Source: Humitalea sp050632385 | GTDB taxonomy: Bacteria; Pseudomonadota; Alphaproteobacteria; Acetobacterales; Acetobacteraceae | Assembly (NCBI RefSeq): GCF_050632385.1 | Contig: NZ_CP192599.1 | Location: forward strand, 1,426,001-1,490,000 | Length of the DNA stretch: 64,000 bases | Reading direction: 5' to 3' | Part shown: in pieces, positions 1-7,352 of the stretch | Layout of the letters: each line of letters begins with the position of its first letter | How positions within the stretch are numbered: the stretch's first letter is position 1 | The notes under the pieces: generated by a model | What the model was told of the DNA's origin: nothing | The model's database searches: none | Seen by the model: only the letters and a program-made list of their open reading frames with translations | Translations under genes and position numbers: made by a program

Positions 1-535
1 GCGTCGGGCCATCGGTGCCGGTCAGGCTCATCAGCCCGGACATGCCCTGGATGATCTGGTCATAGGCCGGGCGCATCGCCAGCGGCCCATCCTGCCCGAA
101 GCCGGAGATGGCGCAGTAGACGAGATCCGGCTTGACCAGGCGCAGCGCGTCGTAGTCGAGGCCGAGTTTCTGCATCGTGCCCGGTTTGAAATTCTCGAAC
201 ACCGCATCGGCCTTGGTGACCAGGCGGCGGAAGATCTCCTGCCCCTTGGGCGATTGCAGGTTGAGCGTGACCGAACGCTTGCCGGCGCTGGTGGCCAGGT
301 AGGATGTGCCCATGAAGGCACGGCCGCGCGCGGGATCGGCGCCCATCTTGCGGGCCAGGTCGCCGCCCTGGGGGCGCTCGACCTTGATCACCTCGGCGCC
401 GAGGCTGGCGAGCAGGTAGGTCGCAAGCGGCCCGGCCAGCACGTTCGACACGTCGATGATGCGCAGGCCGTTCAGCGGGCGAGGCGCTGTGGCGGTGCTG
501 GCGGAAAGGACCGCGCCCAGGTCATCATGCGGCAC
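1..535 (-). CDS. CaiB/BaiF-family (class III) CoA-transferase, 3' end outside window
   Basis: About 178 N-terminal residues are visible and the gene runs off the left edge. It should move CoA between an acyl-CoA donor and a carboxylic acid. The segment LASLGAEVIKVERP followed by GDLAR is the hallmark N-terminal Rossmann-like region of this family, and further on LVYCAISGFGQDGP is also typical. I chose the GTG at 535 because it gives the family-like beginning ahead of LNGLRIIDVSNVLAGP; the better-placed ATGATG at 528-523 is in another frame. The gene overlaps the end of the lyase-like gene by 11 nt, so the two are probably translationally coupled. The acid substrate cannot be read from the sequence. 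The catalytic Asp lies outside the window. Confidence 0.85.
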   Translation of the reverse strand, partial: MPHDDLGAVLSASTATAPRPLNGLRIIDVSNVLAGPLATYLLASLGAEVIKVERPQGGDLARKMGADPARGRAFMGTSYLATSAGKRSVTLNLQSPKGQEIFRRLVTKADAVFENFKPGTMQKLGLDYDALRLVKPDLVYCAISGFGQDGPLAMRPAYDQIIQGMSGLMSLTGTDGPT

Positions 536-1487
536 GGCGTTTCTCCCGGATCGCGGACAGGCTTCCCGCCTGGGCGACGCGGCCCGGCAGGGGGTGGCCG
601 ACGACCTGCTGCGCGATCTCGGAGGCGGTGACGAGGGCCTCCAGGTTGGTGCCGGTGTCGATGCCCATCTCGTGGCACATCGACACGAGATCCTCGGTGC
701 AGACATTTCCGGCGGCGGCGCGATGCTTGGCAAAGGGGCAGCCGCCCAGGCCGGCGATCGAGGCGTCGAACAGGTCGATGCCCATGGCCAGCCCGGCGAA
801 GGCATTGGCCAGGCCCATGCCGCGCGTGTCGTGCAGGTGCAGCCGCAGCGGCAGGTCGGGGTGGCGGGTGCGGATGGCGCCGATCATGCGTTGCACCGAA
901 AGGGGGGTCGCCCAGGCCATGGTGTCGGCCAGGATCAGGTGATGCAATGTGCAGCCGTGTTCGGTGAAGAGTTGCAGCGCTTCCTCGACCATGGCCAGCA
1001 CGCTGGGCAGGGGGATATCGCCCTCGAAATTGCAGCCGAAGGCGGAGGAGATGCTGGCTTCGGTCACCGGCACGCCGATCGCGAGGCAGGTCTGGATGAG
1101 GGCGACATTCTTCGCGCGGTTTTCCTCCGGCGTGCGCTGGAGGTTGCTGCGCAGGAAGGAGCCCGAGGGATAGAGCCGCACCTTGCCGTCGACGCGCAGG
1201 TGCGGGATGTCCAGCGCCTGGCGCAGCCCGCGTTCATTCATCCAAAGCGCGCTGTATTCCACGCCCGGCCGCACGCGGATGCCGCGCGCGACGGCTTCGG
1301 CATCGGCCATGCCCGGCACGCGGCGCGGATCGACGAAGGATGCGATCTGGATGTGCCGCAGGCCGGTGTCGGACAGGGCGTCGATCAGGCGGATCTTCGC
1401 TTCGGTGGGGATCGGCCCCTTTTCGAACTGGAAGCCTTCGCGTGGGCCTTCTTCGAAGATTTTTATGCGGCGCGGCAGGTCTGGCAT
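525..1487 (-). CDS. Hydroxymethylglutaryl-CoA lyase-like (HMGL/DRE-TIM) enzyme
   Basis: 320 residues, near the usual length for HMG-CoA lyases, which split 3-hydroxy-3-methylglutaryl-CoA or related acyl-CoAs such as citramalyl-CoA. The TIM-barrel landmarks are present: an N-terminal GPREG motif (residues 14-18), the LHLHDTRG metal-binding His-x-His stretch, and a GLGGCPF cysteine loop followed by GNVCTEDLV. True HMG-CoA lyases read GPRDG at the first motif, so Asp is replaced by Glu at a position that normally binds the divalent metal. Together with the adjacent CoA-transferase this suggests activation of a dicarboxylic acid followed by C-C cleavage, more likely a relative of citramalyl-CoA lyase than leucine catabolism. 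The substrate is inference. Confidence 0.85.
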   Translation of the reverse strand: MPDLPRRIKIFEEGPREGFQFEKGPIPTEAKIRLIDALSDTGLRHIQIASFVDPRRVPGMADAEAVARGIRVRPGVEYSALWMNERGLRQALDIPHLRVDGKVRLYPSGSFLRSNLQRTPEENRAKNVALIQTCLAIGVPVTEASISSAFGCNFEGDIPLPSVLAMVEEALQLFTEHGCTLHHLILADTMAWATPLSVQRMIGAIRTRHPDLPLRLHLHDTRGMGLANAFAGLAMGIDLFDASIAGLGGCPFAKHRAAAGNVCTEDLVSMCHEMGIDTGTNLEALVTASEIAQQVVGHPLPGRVAQAGSLSAIREKRRAA

Positions 1488-1622
1488 GTGTCGGTTTCCC
1501 TCAGGCGACGCCAGCGCGCGGTCTCGTTTCCGTGCCGGCGTGGTTGCCTCCCTTGGTGTTCGACATCGGCCGGTGCTGCCCGGGCGTCAAATCGAATGAT
1601 CCACGCGTTCCATAGGTTGCGT

Positions 1623-2534
1623 CTATGGCCCCCCGGCGGGTCCGCGCGATGGGCTGAAAAAATCGATGAAGGCGCGCAGCGCGGGCAGGGTCTGCCGGTG
1701 TTTCGGGTAGTAGAGGTAGAAGCCGGGAAAGGGCGGCGTCCAGTCCCGCAGGATATGCACCAGCCTGCCGGCGGCGATGTGGTCGCGCACGTCATCCAGC
1801 ATCGGATAGCCGATCCCGACGCCATCCAGCGCGGCCTGGATCTGCACGGACGTGTGGTTGGCGATGAGGGGACCGTCCACCGGAACCTCCAGCATCGCGC
1901 CGTCGCGTTCGAACTCCCAGCGATACAGATTCTGGTTGGTGGGCAGTCGGAAGTTGATGCAGCGATGGTGCCGCAACTCCTGCGGCACCATCGGCGTGCC
2001 GTGGCGGGCGAGGTAGTCGGGGGCGGCGACGATGGCCATTTCCAGGTCGCCGCTCAGCCGGATCGCGATCATGTCGCGTTCCAGGCGTTCGCCGAAGCGA
2101 ACGCCGGCGTCGAAGCGGCCGCTGACGATGTCCACCAGCGTGTCGTCGGCGACGATTTCCAGCGTGATGGCGGGATAGGCGTTCAGGAAACGCCCGACCA
2201 AAGGGGCCAGGTAGACGGCGGTGGCCGACTGGCTGGCATTGATGCGCAGGCTGCCGGAGGGGCGATCGCCCAGGGTGCGGACATCGGCGACGGCGGCCTC
2301 CAGGTCGGCGAAAGCCGGCGCGATGCGGTCGAGCAGCCTGGACCCGGCGTCGGTCGGGGCGACGCTGCGGGTGGTGCGGTTCAGCAGCCGCACGCCCAGC
2401 CGGTCCTCCAGCCCCCGGATGGTCTGGCTGAGGGCGGAGGGGGTGACGCCCAGGTGCGTCGCGGCGCGGGCGAAGCTGCCGCGTTCGGCGACGGCCACGA
2501 AGGAACGGAGTTCGGTGTATTCGCCGCCGCGCAT
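1623..2534 (-). CDS. LysR-family transcriptional regulator
   Basis: 303 residues, the standard LysR length. An N-terminal winged helix-turn-helix begins at YTELRSFVAVAERGSF and includes the second helix region THLGVTPSALSQTIRGLE (about residues 5-62). The rest is the two-lobe effector-binding domain, and LLNRTTRSVAPTDAG matches the linker of the CrgA-like subgroup. The start at 2534 is the Met immediately before the helix-turn-helix; the frame stays open far upstream, but that extension is the antisense shadow of the oxidoreductase. The gene is divergent from the iorA-like gene with a 144-bp gap, so it is the likely local regulator of that oxidoreductase. The effector is unknown. Confidence 0.92.
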   Translation of the reverse strand: MRGGEYTELRSFVAVAERGSFARAATHLGVTPSALSQTIRGLEDRLGVRLLNRTTRSVAPTDAGSRLLDRIAPAFADLEAAVADVRTLGDRPSGSLRINASQSATAVYLAPLVGRFLNAYPAITLEIVADDTLVDIVSGRFDAGVRFGERLERDMIAIRLSGDLEMAIVAAPDYLARHGTPMVPQELRHHRCINFRLPTNQNLYRWEFERDGAMLEVPVDGPLIANHTSVQIQAALDGVGIGYPMLDDVRDHIAAGRLVHILRDWTPPFPGFYLYYPKHRQTLPALRAFIDFFSPSRGPAGGP

Positions 2535-2554
2535 TATGTCAAAAATCCGCAATA

Positions 2555-2574
2555 GCCCATGAATATTATAGGGC
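2555..2574. promoter_or_regulatory. Possible operator in the lysR/iorA divergent gap
   Basis: GCCC and GGGC half-sites separated by 12 nt flank an AT-rich core (2559-2570), the only AT-rich stretch in this gap. Within it a TATAAT sequence reads on the minus strand (2570-2565) and could be the -10 of the regulator gene. Symmetry and location fit a LysR binding site. The half-sites are short, so this is tentative. Confidence 0.3.
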
Positions 2575-2678
2575 ATTCCTGACAGTCGTGTCGCCTGCCA
2601 TCTTCCGGCACCAGCTAGGCGTGCGACTGAATTCCGGCGCCCCTCGCGATGCCGCTTCTCTTCTTCGGGAATGAGTCC

Positions 2679-3125
2679 ATGGAACTGACCATCAACGGCG
2701 CGACGCGCCAGATCGAGGCCGAGGCGGATACCCCGCTGCTTTGGGTGCTGCGCGACGAATTGGGCATGACCGGCACCAAATACGGCTGCGGCGCGGCCCA
2801 GTGCGGCGCCTGCACCGTGCTGGTGGATGGCCAGCCGACGCGGTCCTGCGTCACCCCGGCCGAGGCAGTGGTGGGCCAACCGATCATGACGATCGAGGCG
2901 ATCACGGCAGACCCGGTCGGCCAGCGTGTCGTCGCGGCCTGGGTGGCGCAGCAGGTGCCGCAATGCGGTTACTGCCAGTCGGGCCAGGTGATGGCGGCGA
3001 CGGCCCTGCTGAAGCAGACCCCGCGGCCGAGTGACGAGGATATCGCCGCCGCGATGGTCAACCTGTGCCGCTGCGGCACCTACAACGCCATTGCCGCCGC
3101 CGTGCGGCAGGCCGCCCAGGCCTGA
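2679..3125 (+). CDS. iorA: Isoquinoline 1-oxidoreductase-type [2Fe-2S] subunit
   Basis: 148 residues. This is the small iron-sulfur subunit of a molybdenum hydroxylase of the xanthine dehydrogenase superfamily; it passes electrons from the Mo centre to an acceptor. The plant-type cluster ligands are C37, C42, C45 and C57 (GCGAAQCGAC then RSC), and the second, helical cluster uses C96, C99, C130 and C132 (QCGYCQ and NLCRCG). I start at the Met of MELTING at 2679; an in-frame ATG at 2649 would add ten non-conserved residues. It is followed 7 nt later by the large subunit, a two-gene operon of the iorAB type with no separate FAD subunit. The true substrate (N-heterocycle or aldehyde) is not determined by the sequence. 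Confidence 0.9.
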   Translation: MELTINGATRQIEAEADTPLLWVLRDELGMTGTKYGCGAAQCGACTVLVDGQPTRSCVTPAEAVVGQPIMTIEAITADPVGQRVVAAWVAQQVPQCGYCQSGQVMAATALLKQTPRPSDEDIAAAMVNLCRCGTYNAIAAAVRQAAQA

Positions 3126-3132
3126 GGGAGCG

Positions 3133-5349
3133 ATGATGATGAACGCGATCACGCAGGCCCCGGGCCGGCCGGTCAACCTGTCCCGCCGTGGCGCGCTGGG
3201 TGCGGCCCTCGGCACGCTCGTGCTTGGGGCGGTGCTGCCGCGGGGCGCGGCCCTGGGGCAGGCGGCGCCCGCCGCGGCGGGGCGCAACCCGATGTCGGCA
3301 CTGCTGGAACTCCGCGCCGATGGCTCGGTCCTGTTCCGCAGCCCCTTCGTCGAGGGCGGGCAGGGTGTCGCCACCGCCATGGCGCAGATCATCGGCGAGG
3401 AGCTGGATGTCGAACCCGCGCGCTTCATCGTGGAATGCGCGCCGCCCGGCCCGGCCTTCAATGCCGAGGACGGCTTGCGCGTCACCGGCGGCAGCCGTTC
3501 GGTCCGCACCAGCTACCAGGCGATGCGCGAACTTGGTGCGACGGCCCGGCTGATGCTGGTCCAGGCCGCGGCCGCGCGGCTGGGCGTGCCGGCCGATAGC
3601 CTGACGACCGAACCCGGCCGCGTGCTGCATGCGCGATCCGGCCGCGCGATCGCCTATGGCGACCTGGCGCAGGCCGCGGCGGCGCTGCCGGTGCCGGCGA
3701 ACCCGCCGCTGCGGTCGCCGACCACCTTCCGCTGGATCGGCAAGCCCGTCGCGCGGATCGACGTGCAGGACAAATCCACCGGCCGCGCCACCTATGGCAT
3801 CGACCTCGTGGTGGAGGGCATGTTGCAGGCCGCCGTGCAGCACGCCCCCCGCCTGGGCGGCGAGCCGGGGGCCATCGCCAATGAGGCCGCGGTCCGGGCG
3901 ATGCCGGGGGTGCATTCCATCCATCGCCTGCCCGGGGCCGTCGCGGTCCTGGCCGATCGCTGGTGGCGGGCGCGTCGCGCGGTCGAAACGCTGGAGGTCG
4001 CCTGGACCGATCCGGCGCCTGGCACGGCCAATGTGATGCCGGCCGATTTCTCCTCGGCCGGGCTGCGCGCGACGCTGCTCGCGACCCCTGGCCCCGGCAT
4101 GGTGGGGGAGGAGGTGGGCGATGCGTCCGCGGCGCTGCGGACAGCGGCCCGCACGGTGGAGGCCGTGTATGACGCGCCCTTCCTGGCGCATGGGCAGTTG
4201 GAACCGCCTTCGGCCATCGCGTCCTGGAAGCCGGATGGGTCGCTGGAACTCTGGCTGCCGAACCAGGCGCAGGACATGTTCCAGCGCGCCGCGGCCGAGG
4301 TGGCGGGCATCGCGCCGGAGAAGGTGACCCTGCATTCGCCCATCCTCGGCGGCTTTTTCGGGCGGCACTTCCTGTATCCGGCGAGCATCCCCTTCGCGCA
4401 GGCCATCCTGCTGTCCAAGGCCGCCGGCCGGCCGGTGAAGGTGATCTGGAGCCGCGAGGAGGAGTTTTTGCGCGACGCGCTGCGGCCCATGGGGCTGGTG
4501 CGGATGCGGGCTGGGCTGGATTCCACGGGGATGCCGGTCGCGCTGGATGCGGAAGCGGTCGGCGATGGGCTGCTGATCCGCCTGTTCGGCGCGCCGGCGG
4601 ACAAGGCGGATGACACGATGATCGAGGGTATCGCCAAGAAACCCTACGCCATTCCGCATCGCCGCATCGCGCATGTGCCGATGCAGAACCCGGCCATCAT
4701 CGGCTTCTGGCGCTCGGTCGGGCATTCGATGAATGATTTCTTCTCGGAATCCTTCCTCGATGAATTGGCCGATGTGGGGGGCAAGGATCCGTTCGCGCTG
4801 CGCCTGGCCCTCTTGGCCGACCAGCCGCGCCACAAGGCGCTGCTGGAAGCGGTGGGCGAGTTGTCCGGCGGCTGGAAGCGCGGTCCCTTCACCGCACCCG
4901 ATGGCACGCGGCGCGCGCGGGGTGTCGCCATGGCATCGCCCTTTGGCAGCGAGGTCGCGGCGATCTCCGAGGTGTCGATCAAGGATGGCGCCGTCGTCGT
5001 GCATGATGTCTGGATCGCGATCGATCCGGGCAGCATCGTGAACCCGGCCATCGTCGAAGCGCAGATGAATTCCGCCATTGCACTGGGTGTGTCGATCACC
5101 CTACTGGAGGAATTCACCTACGAGAACGGCACGCCAGGCGCGCGGAACTTCGATGGCTACCCGATCCTGCCACCGGATCGCATGCCGCGCGTGCATGTGC
5201 GCATCGTCGAAAGCGGCGCGCCGATGGGTGGCATCGGCGAGCCGGGGCTGCCGGCCGTGCCGCCAGCGATCGTCAACGCGGTGGCGGCACTGACCGGCCG
5301 GCACATCCGCACGCTGCCACTGTCAAAGACGCAGTTCGGGGCGGTGTGA
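3133..5349 (+). CDS. iorB: Isoquinoline 1-oxidoreductase-type molybdopterin subunit
   Basis: 738 residues, the size of IorB-type large subunits that bind molybdopterin cytosine dinucleotide. A twin-arginine-like signal (NLSRRGALGAALG, about residues 15-27) precedes a hydrophobic stretch, so the folded complex is probably exported by Tat. Visible family motifs are VEGGQGVATAMAQI, GGFFGRHF in the cofactor domain and GGIGEPGLP near the C-terminus, where the Glu is the general base in this superfamily. The start at 3133 is the first of three ATG codons directly after GAGGGAG at 3124-3130. The enzyme requires molybdenum, which ties it functionally to the mod locus near 14-20 kb. Acceptor and substrate are not predictable; a membrane cytochrome partner is not encoded nearby. 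Confidence 0.9.
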   Translation: MMMNAITQAPGRPVNLSRRGALGAALGTLVLGAVLPRGAALGQAAPAAAGRNPMSALLELRADGSVLFRSPFVEGGQGVATAMAQIIGEELDVEPARFIVECAPPGPAFNAEDGLRVTGGSRSVRTSYQAMRELGATARLMLVQAAAARLGVPADSLTTEPGRVLHARSGRAIAYGDLAQAAAALPVPANPPLRSPTTFRWIGKPVARIDVQDKSTGRATYGIDLVVEGMLQAAVQHAPRLGGEPGAIANEAAVRAMPGVHSIHRLPGAVAVLADRWWRARRAVETLEVAWTDPAPGTANVMPADFSSAGLRATLLATPGPGMVGEEVGDASAALRTAARTVEAVYDAPFLAHGQLEPPSAIASWKPDGSLELWLPNQAQDMFQRAAAEVAGIAPEKVTLHSPILGGFFGRHFLYPASIPFAQAILLSKAAGRPVKVIWSREEEFLRDALRPMGLVRMRAGLDSTGMPVALDAEAVGDGLLIRLFGAPADKADDTMIEGIAKKPYAIPHRRIAHVPMQNPAIIGFWRSVGHSMNDFFSESFLDELADVGGKDPFALRLALLADQPRHKALLEAVGELSGGWKRGPFTAPDGTRRARGVAMASPFGSEVAAISEVSIKDGAVVVHDVWIAIDPGSIVNPAIVEAQMNSAIALGVSITLLEEFTYENGTPGARNFDGYPILPPDRMPRVHVRIVESGAPMGGIGEPGLPAVPPAIVNAVAALTGRHIRTLPLSKTQFGAV

Positions 5350-5350
5350 A

Positions 5351-5604
5351 TTGGGGGGGCGCGCCGTGGAGAGGGCTTCGCCCCCTCCACACCTCCCCCA
5401 CCAAGGGGCCGTGGCCCCTTGGAACCCACGGGATTTGGCAAAAGAAAGGGAGGGGCGTCACTGATGCGCCCTGCGGGAGGCGCGGTCTCGCCCCTCCCTT
5501 TCTTTTGCCAATATATCGCGCCGGTCCAGGGGCGGCGGCCCCTGGTGGGGAGAGTATGAGAGGGGCGAAGCCCCTTTCATGGCGCCGCCCCCAATGCGCC
5601 CCCG
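5351..5604. repeat. Cluster of nested GC-rich hairpins in the iorB/gntR intergenic gap
   Basis: This 254-bp non-coding stretch between two convergent genes is almost entirely self-complementary. From left to right: a stem around 5367-5390 with a CTTCG loop, a perfect 10-bp-arm palindrome at 5401-5422 (CCAAGGGGCC, GT, GGCCCCTTGG), a 23-bp-arm inverted repeat at 5435-5511, an 8-bp-arm palindrome at 5526-5545 (CCAGGGGC, GGCG, GCCCCTGG), and a GGGGCGAAGCCCC stem near 5561-5573. The two outer GGGGC-type stems mirror each other around the central repeat. It could act as a bidirectional terminator or be a dispersed intergenic repeat element; no ORF with coding character lies inside. Confidence 0.7.
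5435..5511. terminator. Perfect 23-bp inverted repeat, likely bidirectional terminator
   Basis: Left arm 5435-5457 (starts TTGGCAAAAGAAAGGGAGG) is exactly complementary to right arm 5489-5511. The 31-nt loop holds a second small stem, GCGCC (5466-5470) with GGCGC (5479-5483). Because the arms carry an A-rich run on one side and a T-rich run on the other, transcripts from either direction end the stem in U-rich sequence. It lies between the convergent iorB and gntR genes. Confidence 0.6.
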
Positions 5605-6339
5605 TCAGGCCTCGACATCCTGCGCGGTCGAACGGGCGGTCGTGGCGGTCAGGTGGCGGCGCATGTAGCGTTCTGCTTTGTCGCCGTCTTGTTGTTCGAT
5701 CGCCTGGTTGATCATGTCGTGGATCTTGATGACGGCGTTGCGTGTTTCGGTGGTGTTGTAGACTTCGGTCGTGGTCGCGGCGGCGACGCCGAAGGAGAGT
5801 GATTTCAGGAAGGTCGCCAGCAATTCATTGCCGCTGGCCTCGGCCACGGCCAGGTGCCATTGCACGTTGACGATCGAGAAGCGTTGGAAGTTTCCCGCGG
5901 CCGCGACCAGTTCGTTCTGCAGTGCCCAGAGGCGATCCAGATCCTGCGGCGTGCGGCGCTGCGCGGCGATGCGGGCGAGCAGGGGTTCGATGAGTTCGCG
6001 CGTCTCGTGCAGCGCGTGGACCGAAATCTTCCTGCCGCGGACGAATTGGCCGATGAGATGTGCGAGGTTTTCGCTGCCGGGCAGGGAGACCATGTTGCCG
6101 CCGAGGCGACCGCGCCTGGGGTTCACCAGCCCTTCGGTCGCCAGCATCCGCAAGGCCTCGCGCACCGAGCCACGGCTCAGGCCGGTCTGGATCACAAGCT
6201 CTCGCTCGGTCGGGAGTCGGGAGCCTTCCGGGATGTCACCGGTCAGGATGGCTTCTCGCAGTTGCGATGCCAGCAGGTCGTAAGACTTGGGGGCGGACAC
6301 TTTACTGACGGAGAAGGGGCTTCGTCCCGACGCGGGCAT
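5605..6339 (-). CDS. GntR-family (FadR/FCD subfamily) transcriptional regulator
   Basis: 244 residues. The N-terminal winged helix spans about residues 18-85 (YDLLASQLREAILTGDIPEG, then LPTERELVIQTGLSRGSVR, the GntR signature). The C-terminal all-helical FCD ligand domain carries LHETRELIEPLLARIAA and HLAVAEASGN, with histidines (in HLAVAEAS and the late HDMINQAI) that usually hold a metal and an organic acid. An AGAAAGG ribosome-binding site precedes ATG 6339. Its target is not obvious: it is convergent with iorB, and the gene upstream on the same strand is the lipase-like gene. Organic-acid-sensing control of a catabolic operon is the usual role. Confidence 0.9.
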   Translation of the reverse strand: MPASGRSPFSVSKVSAPKSYDLLASQLREAILTGDIPEGSRLPTERELVIQTGLSRGSVREALRMLATEGLVNPRRGRLGGNMVSLPGSENLAHLIGQFVRGRKISVHALHETRELIEPLLARIAAQRRTPQDLDRLWALQNELVAAAGNFQRFSIVNVQWHLAVAEASGNELLATFLKSLSFGVAAATTTEVYNTTETRNAVIKIHDMINQAIEQQDGDKAERYMRRHLTATTARSTAQDVEA

Positions 6340-6360
6340 CTGGGCCTTTCTCTAAGGATG

Positions 6361-6384
6361 GGTTGGTCATGACGTCACCATACC
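6361..6384. promoter_or_regulatory. Possible autoregulatory operator upstream of the GntR gene
   Basis: A palindromic segment centred on TGACGTCA (6370-6377) is flanked by TTGGT on the left and ACCAT on the right, giving imperfect TGGT/ACCA half-sites of the kind FadR-type regulators use. It lies about 25-45 bp upstream of the gntR start. Only visual symmetry supports it. Confidence 0.3.
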
Positions 6385-6515
6385 GGGACATGACACATGG
6401 CCGACCACGCTGATCCGAAGCGGTTTCGATGTCCTACCGCCCGAATGCCCGCCCGTCCAGCAACCCCTTCACCCCGGAGCATCGCGCCCGCGTGGCGGCC
6501 CCGCTTCCGCCCGGA

Positions 6516-7214
6516 TCATCGATTGGCGGCCGTGATCGCCCCCATGGCCGGCAGGCCGCCCAGTCCTGACGCCATGACCGACTTCACGACGGCGGCGCCG
6601 CCATGGGCATTGGTGATGTTCAGCCCCTGGTGCGGCAATGTCTGAAGCGGCCCGACATGCTTGCCGGAGGCCCGGCTCACCGGGTCCCAGTTCACCCGGA
6701 AGTTCAATCCCAGCTTGAAATGGCGGGTGGAGGCGCCGTTTGCCAGCTTGCCGGACCAGGTGCCCAGCGCCGGCGGTGCGTTGAAGGTGATGAAGGGCAG
6801 GTTGCAATGAACGCCGCACACCTGGGCCAAATGCCCGCCGAGCGAATGGCCGACCAGGATGATGAAGGCATTGGGGTATTGCTGCTTGATGCTCTGCGTG
6901 TAGCGCAAGGCGTCATTGGCGCGATCCGGCATGCGGCCAAGCGCGATCGAGACATCGTCGTCCAGCCAGTCCTTCCCATCCTTGTGGGGTTTGCCGGCGC
7001 TGCCGCGAAAGCTGACCATGTACATGGCGGCATTCTTTTCGAACTTGTAGAGGCCGGTGGAGGCCCCGCCGGCGTCGCCTTCCTCGGCCCAGCCAAACCT
7101 TGGGGTGTTCTTGGGGTCGAAGAAGCCGCCCAGGAGCCGGAAGTTGTCGAAGTCCAGATTCTTGTAGATGGCTTTCGCGCCCTGCGCGCAGTCCAGGATC
7201 GTGATGAACGACAC
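6516..7214 (-). CDS. Lipase class 3-like alpha/beta-hydrolase
   Basis: 232 residues. The nucleophile elbow GHSLGGHLAQ and the preceding strand FIILV identify a class 3 (fungal-type) lipase fold. MYMVSFRGSAG supplies the oxyanion-hole strand typical of these enzymes. An Asp (NWDPVS) and a late His (HQGLNITNAHGG) are candidates to finish the Ser-Asp-His triad. I use the GTG at 7214 because GGAGG sits 7 nt upstream; an ATG at 7271 would add 19 residues rich in Gly and Thr. No signal peptide or membrane segment is apparent, so it may be cytoplasmic. The substrate is unknown, and its neighbours give no pathway link. Confidence 0.75.
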   Translation of the reverse strand: MSFITILDCAQGAKAIYKNLDFDNFRLLGGFFDPKNTPRFGWAEEGDAGGASTGLYKFEKNAAMYMVSFRGSAGKPHKDGKDWLDDDVSIALGRMPDRANDALRYTQSIKQQYPNAFIILVGHSLGGHLAQVCGVHCNLPFITFNAPPALGTWSGKLANGASTRHFKLGLNFRVNWDPVSRASGKHVGPLQTLPHQGLNITNAHGGAAVVKSVMASGLGGLPAMGAITAANR

Positions 7215-7309
7215 AGGTGAACCTCCGTTGGCAGGGACGTTCGTCGCGTCGCCCGTCTGCCTCCGGCCCATAGCCCTGGGATCGTAAACGGGGGGTTGAT
7301 CCGGATCCG

Positions 7310-7344
7310 CACCCAGGATCCGGCGACGCGCCGGATCCTGGGTG
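7310..7344 (-). terminator. Strong 16-bp-arm hairpin ending the peptide-ABC/creatininase operon
   Basis: Arms 7310-7325 and 7329-7344 are perfectly complementary (CACCCAGGATCCGGCG, loop ACG). It lies 8 nt beyond the stop of the minus-strand creatininase-family gene, so it most likely ends that operon. No clear U-tract follows on the minus strand, so efficiency as an intrinsic terminator is uncertain. Confidence 0.65.
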
Positions 7345-7352
7345 GAAGGCCC

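Noticed and set aside
456..2555. Long plus-strand open frame of 699 codons
   Set aside because: It is antisense to the lyase and LysR genes, which have conserved motifs and proper starts; the frame is a by-product of high GC codon bias.
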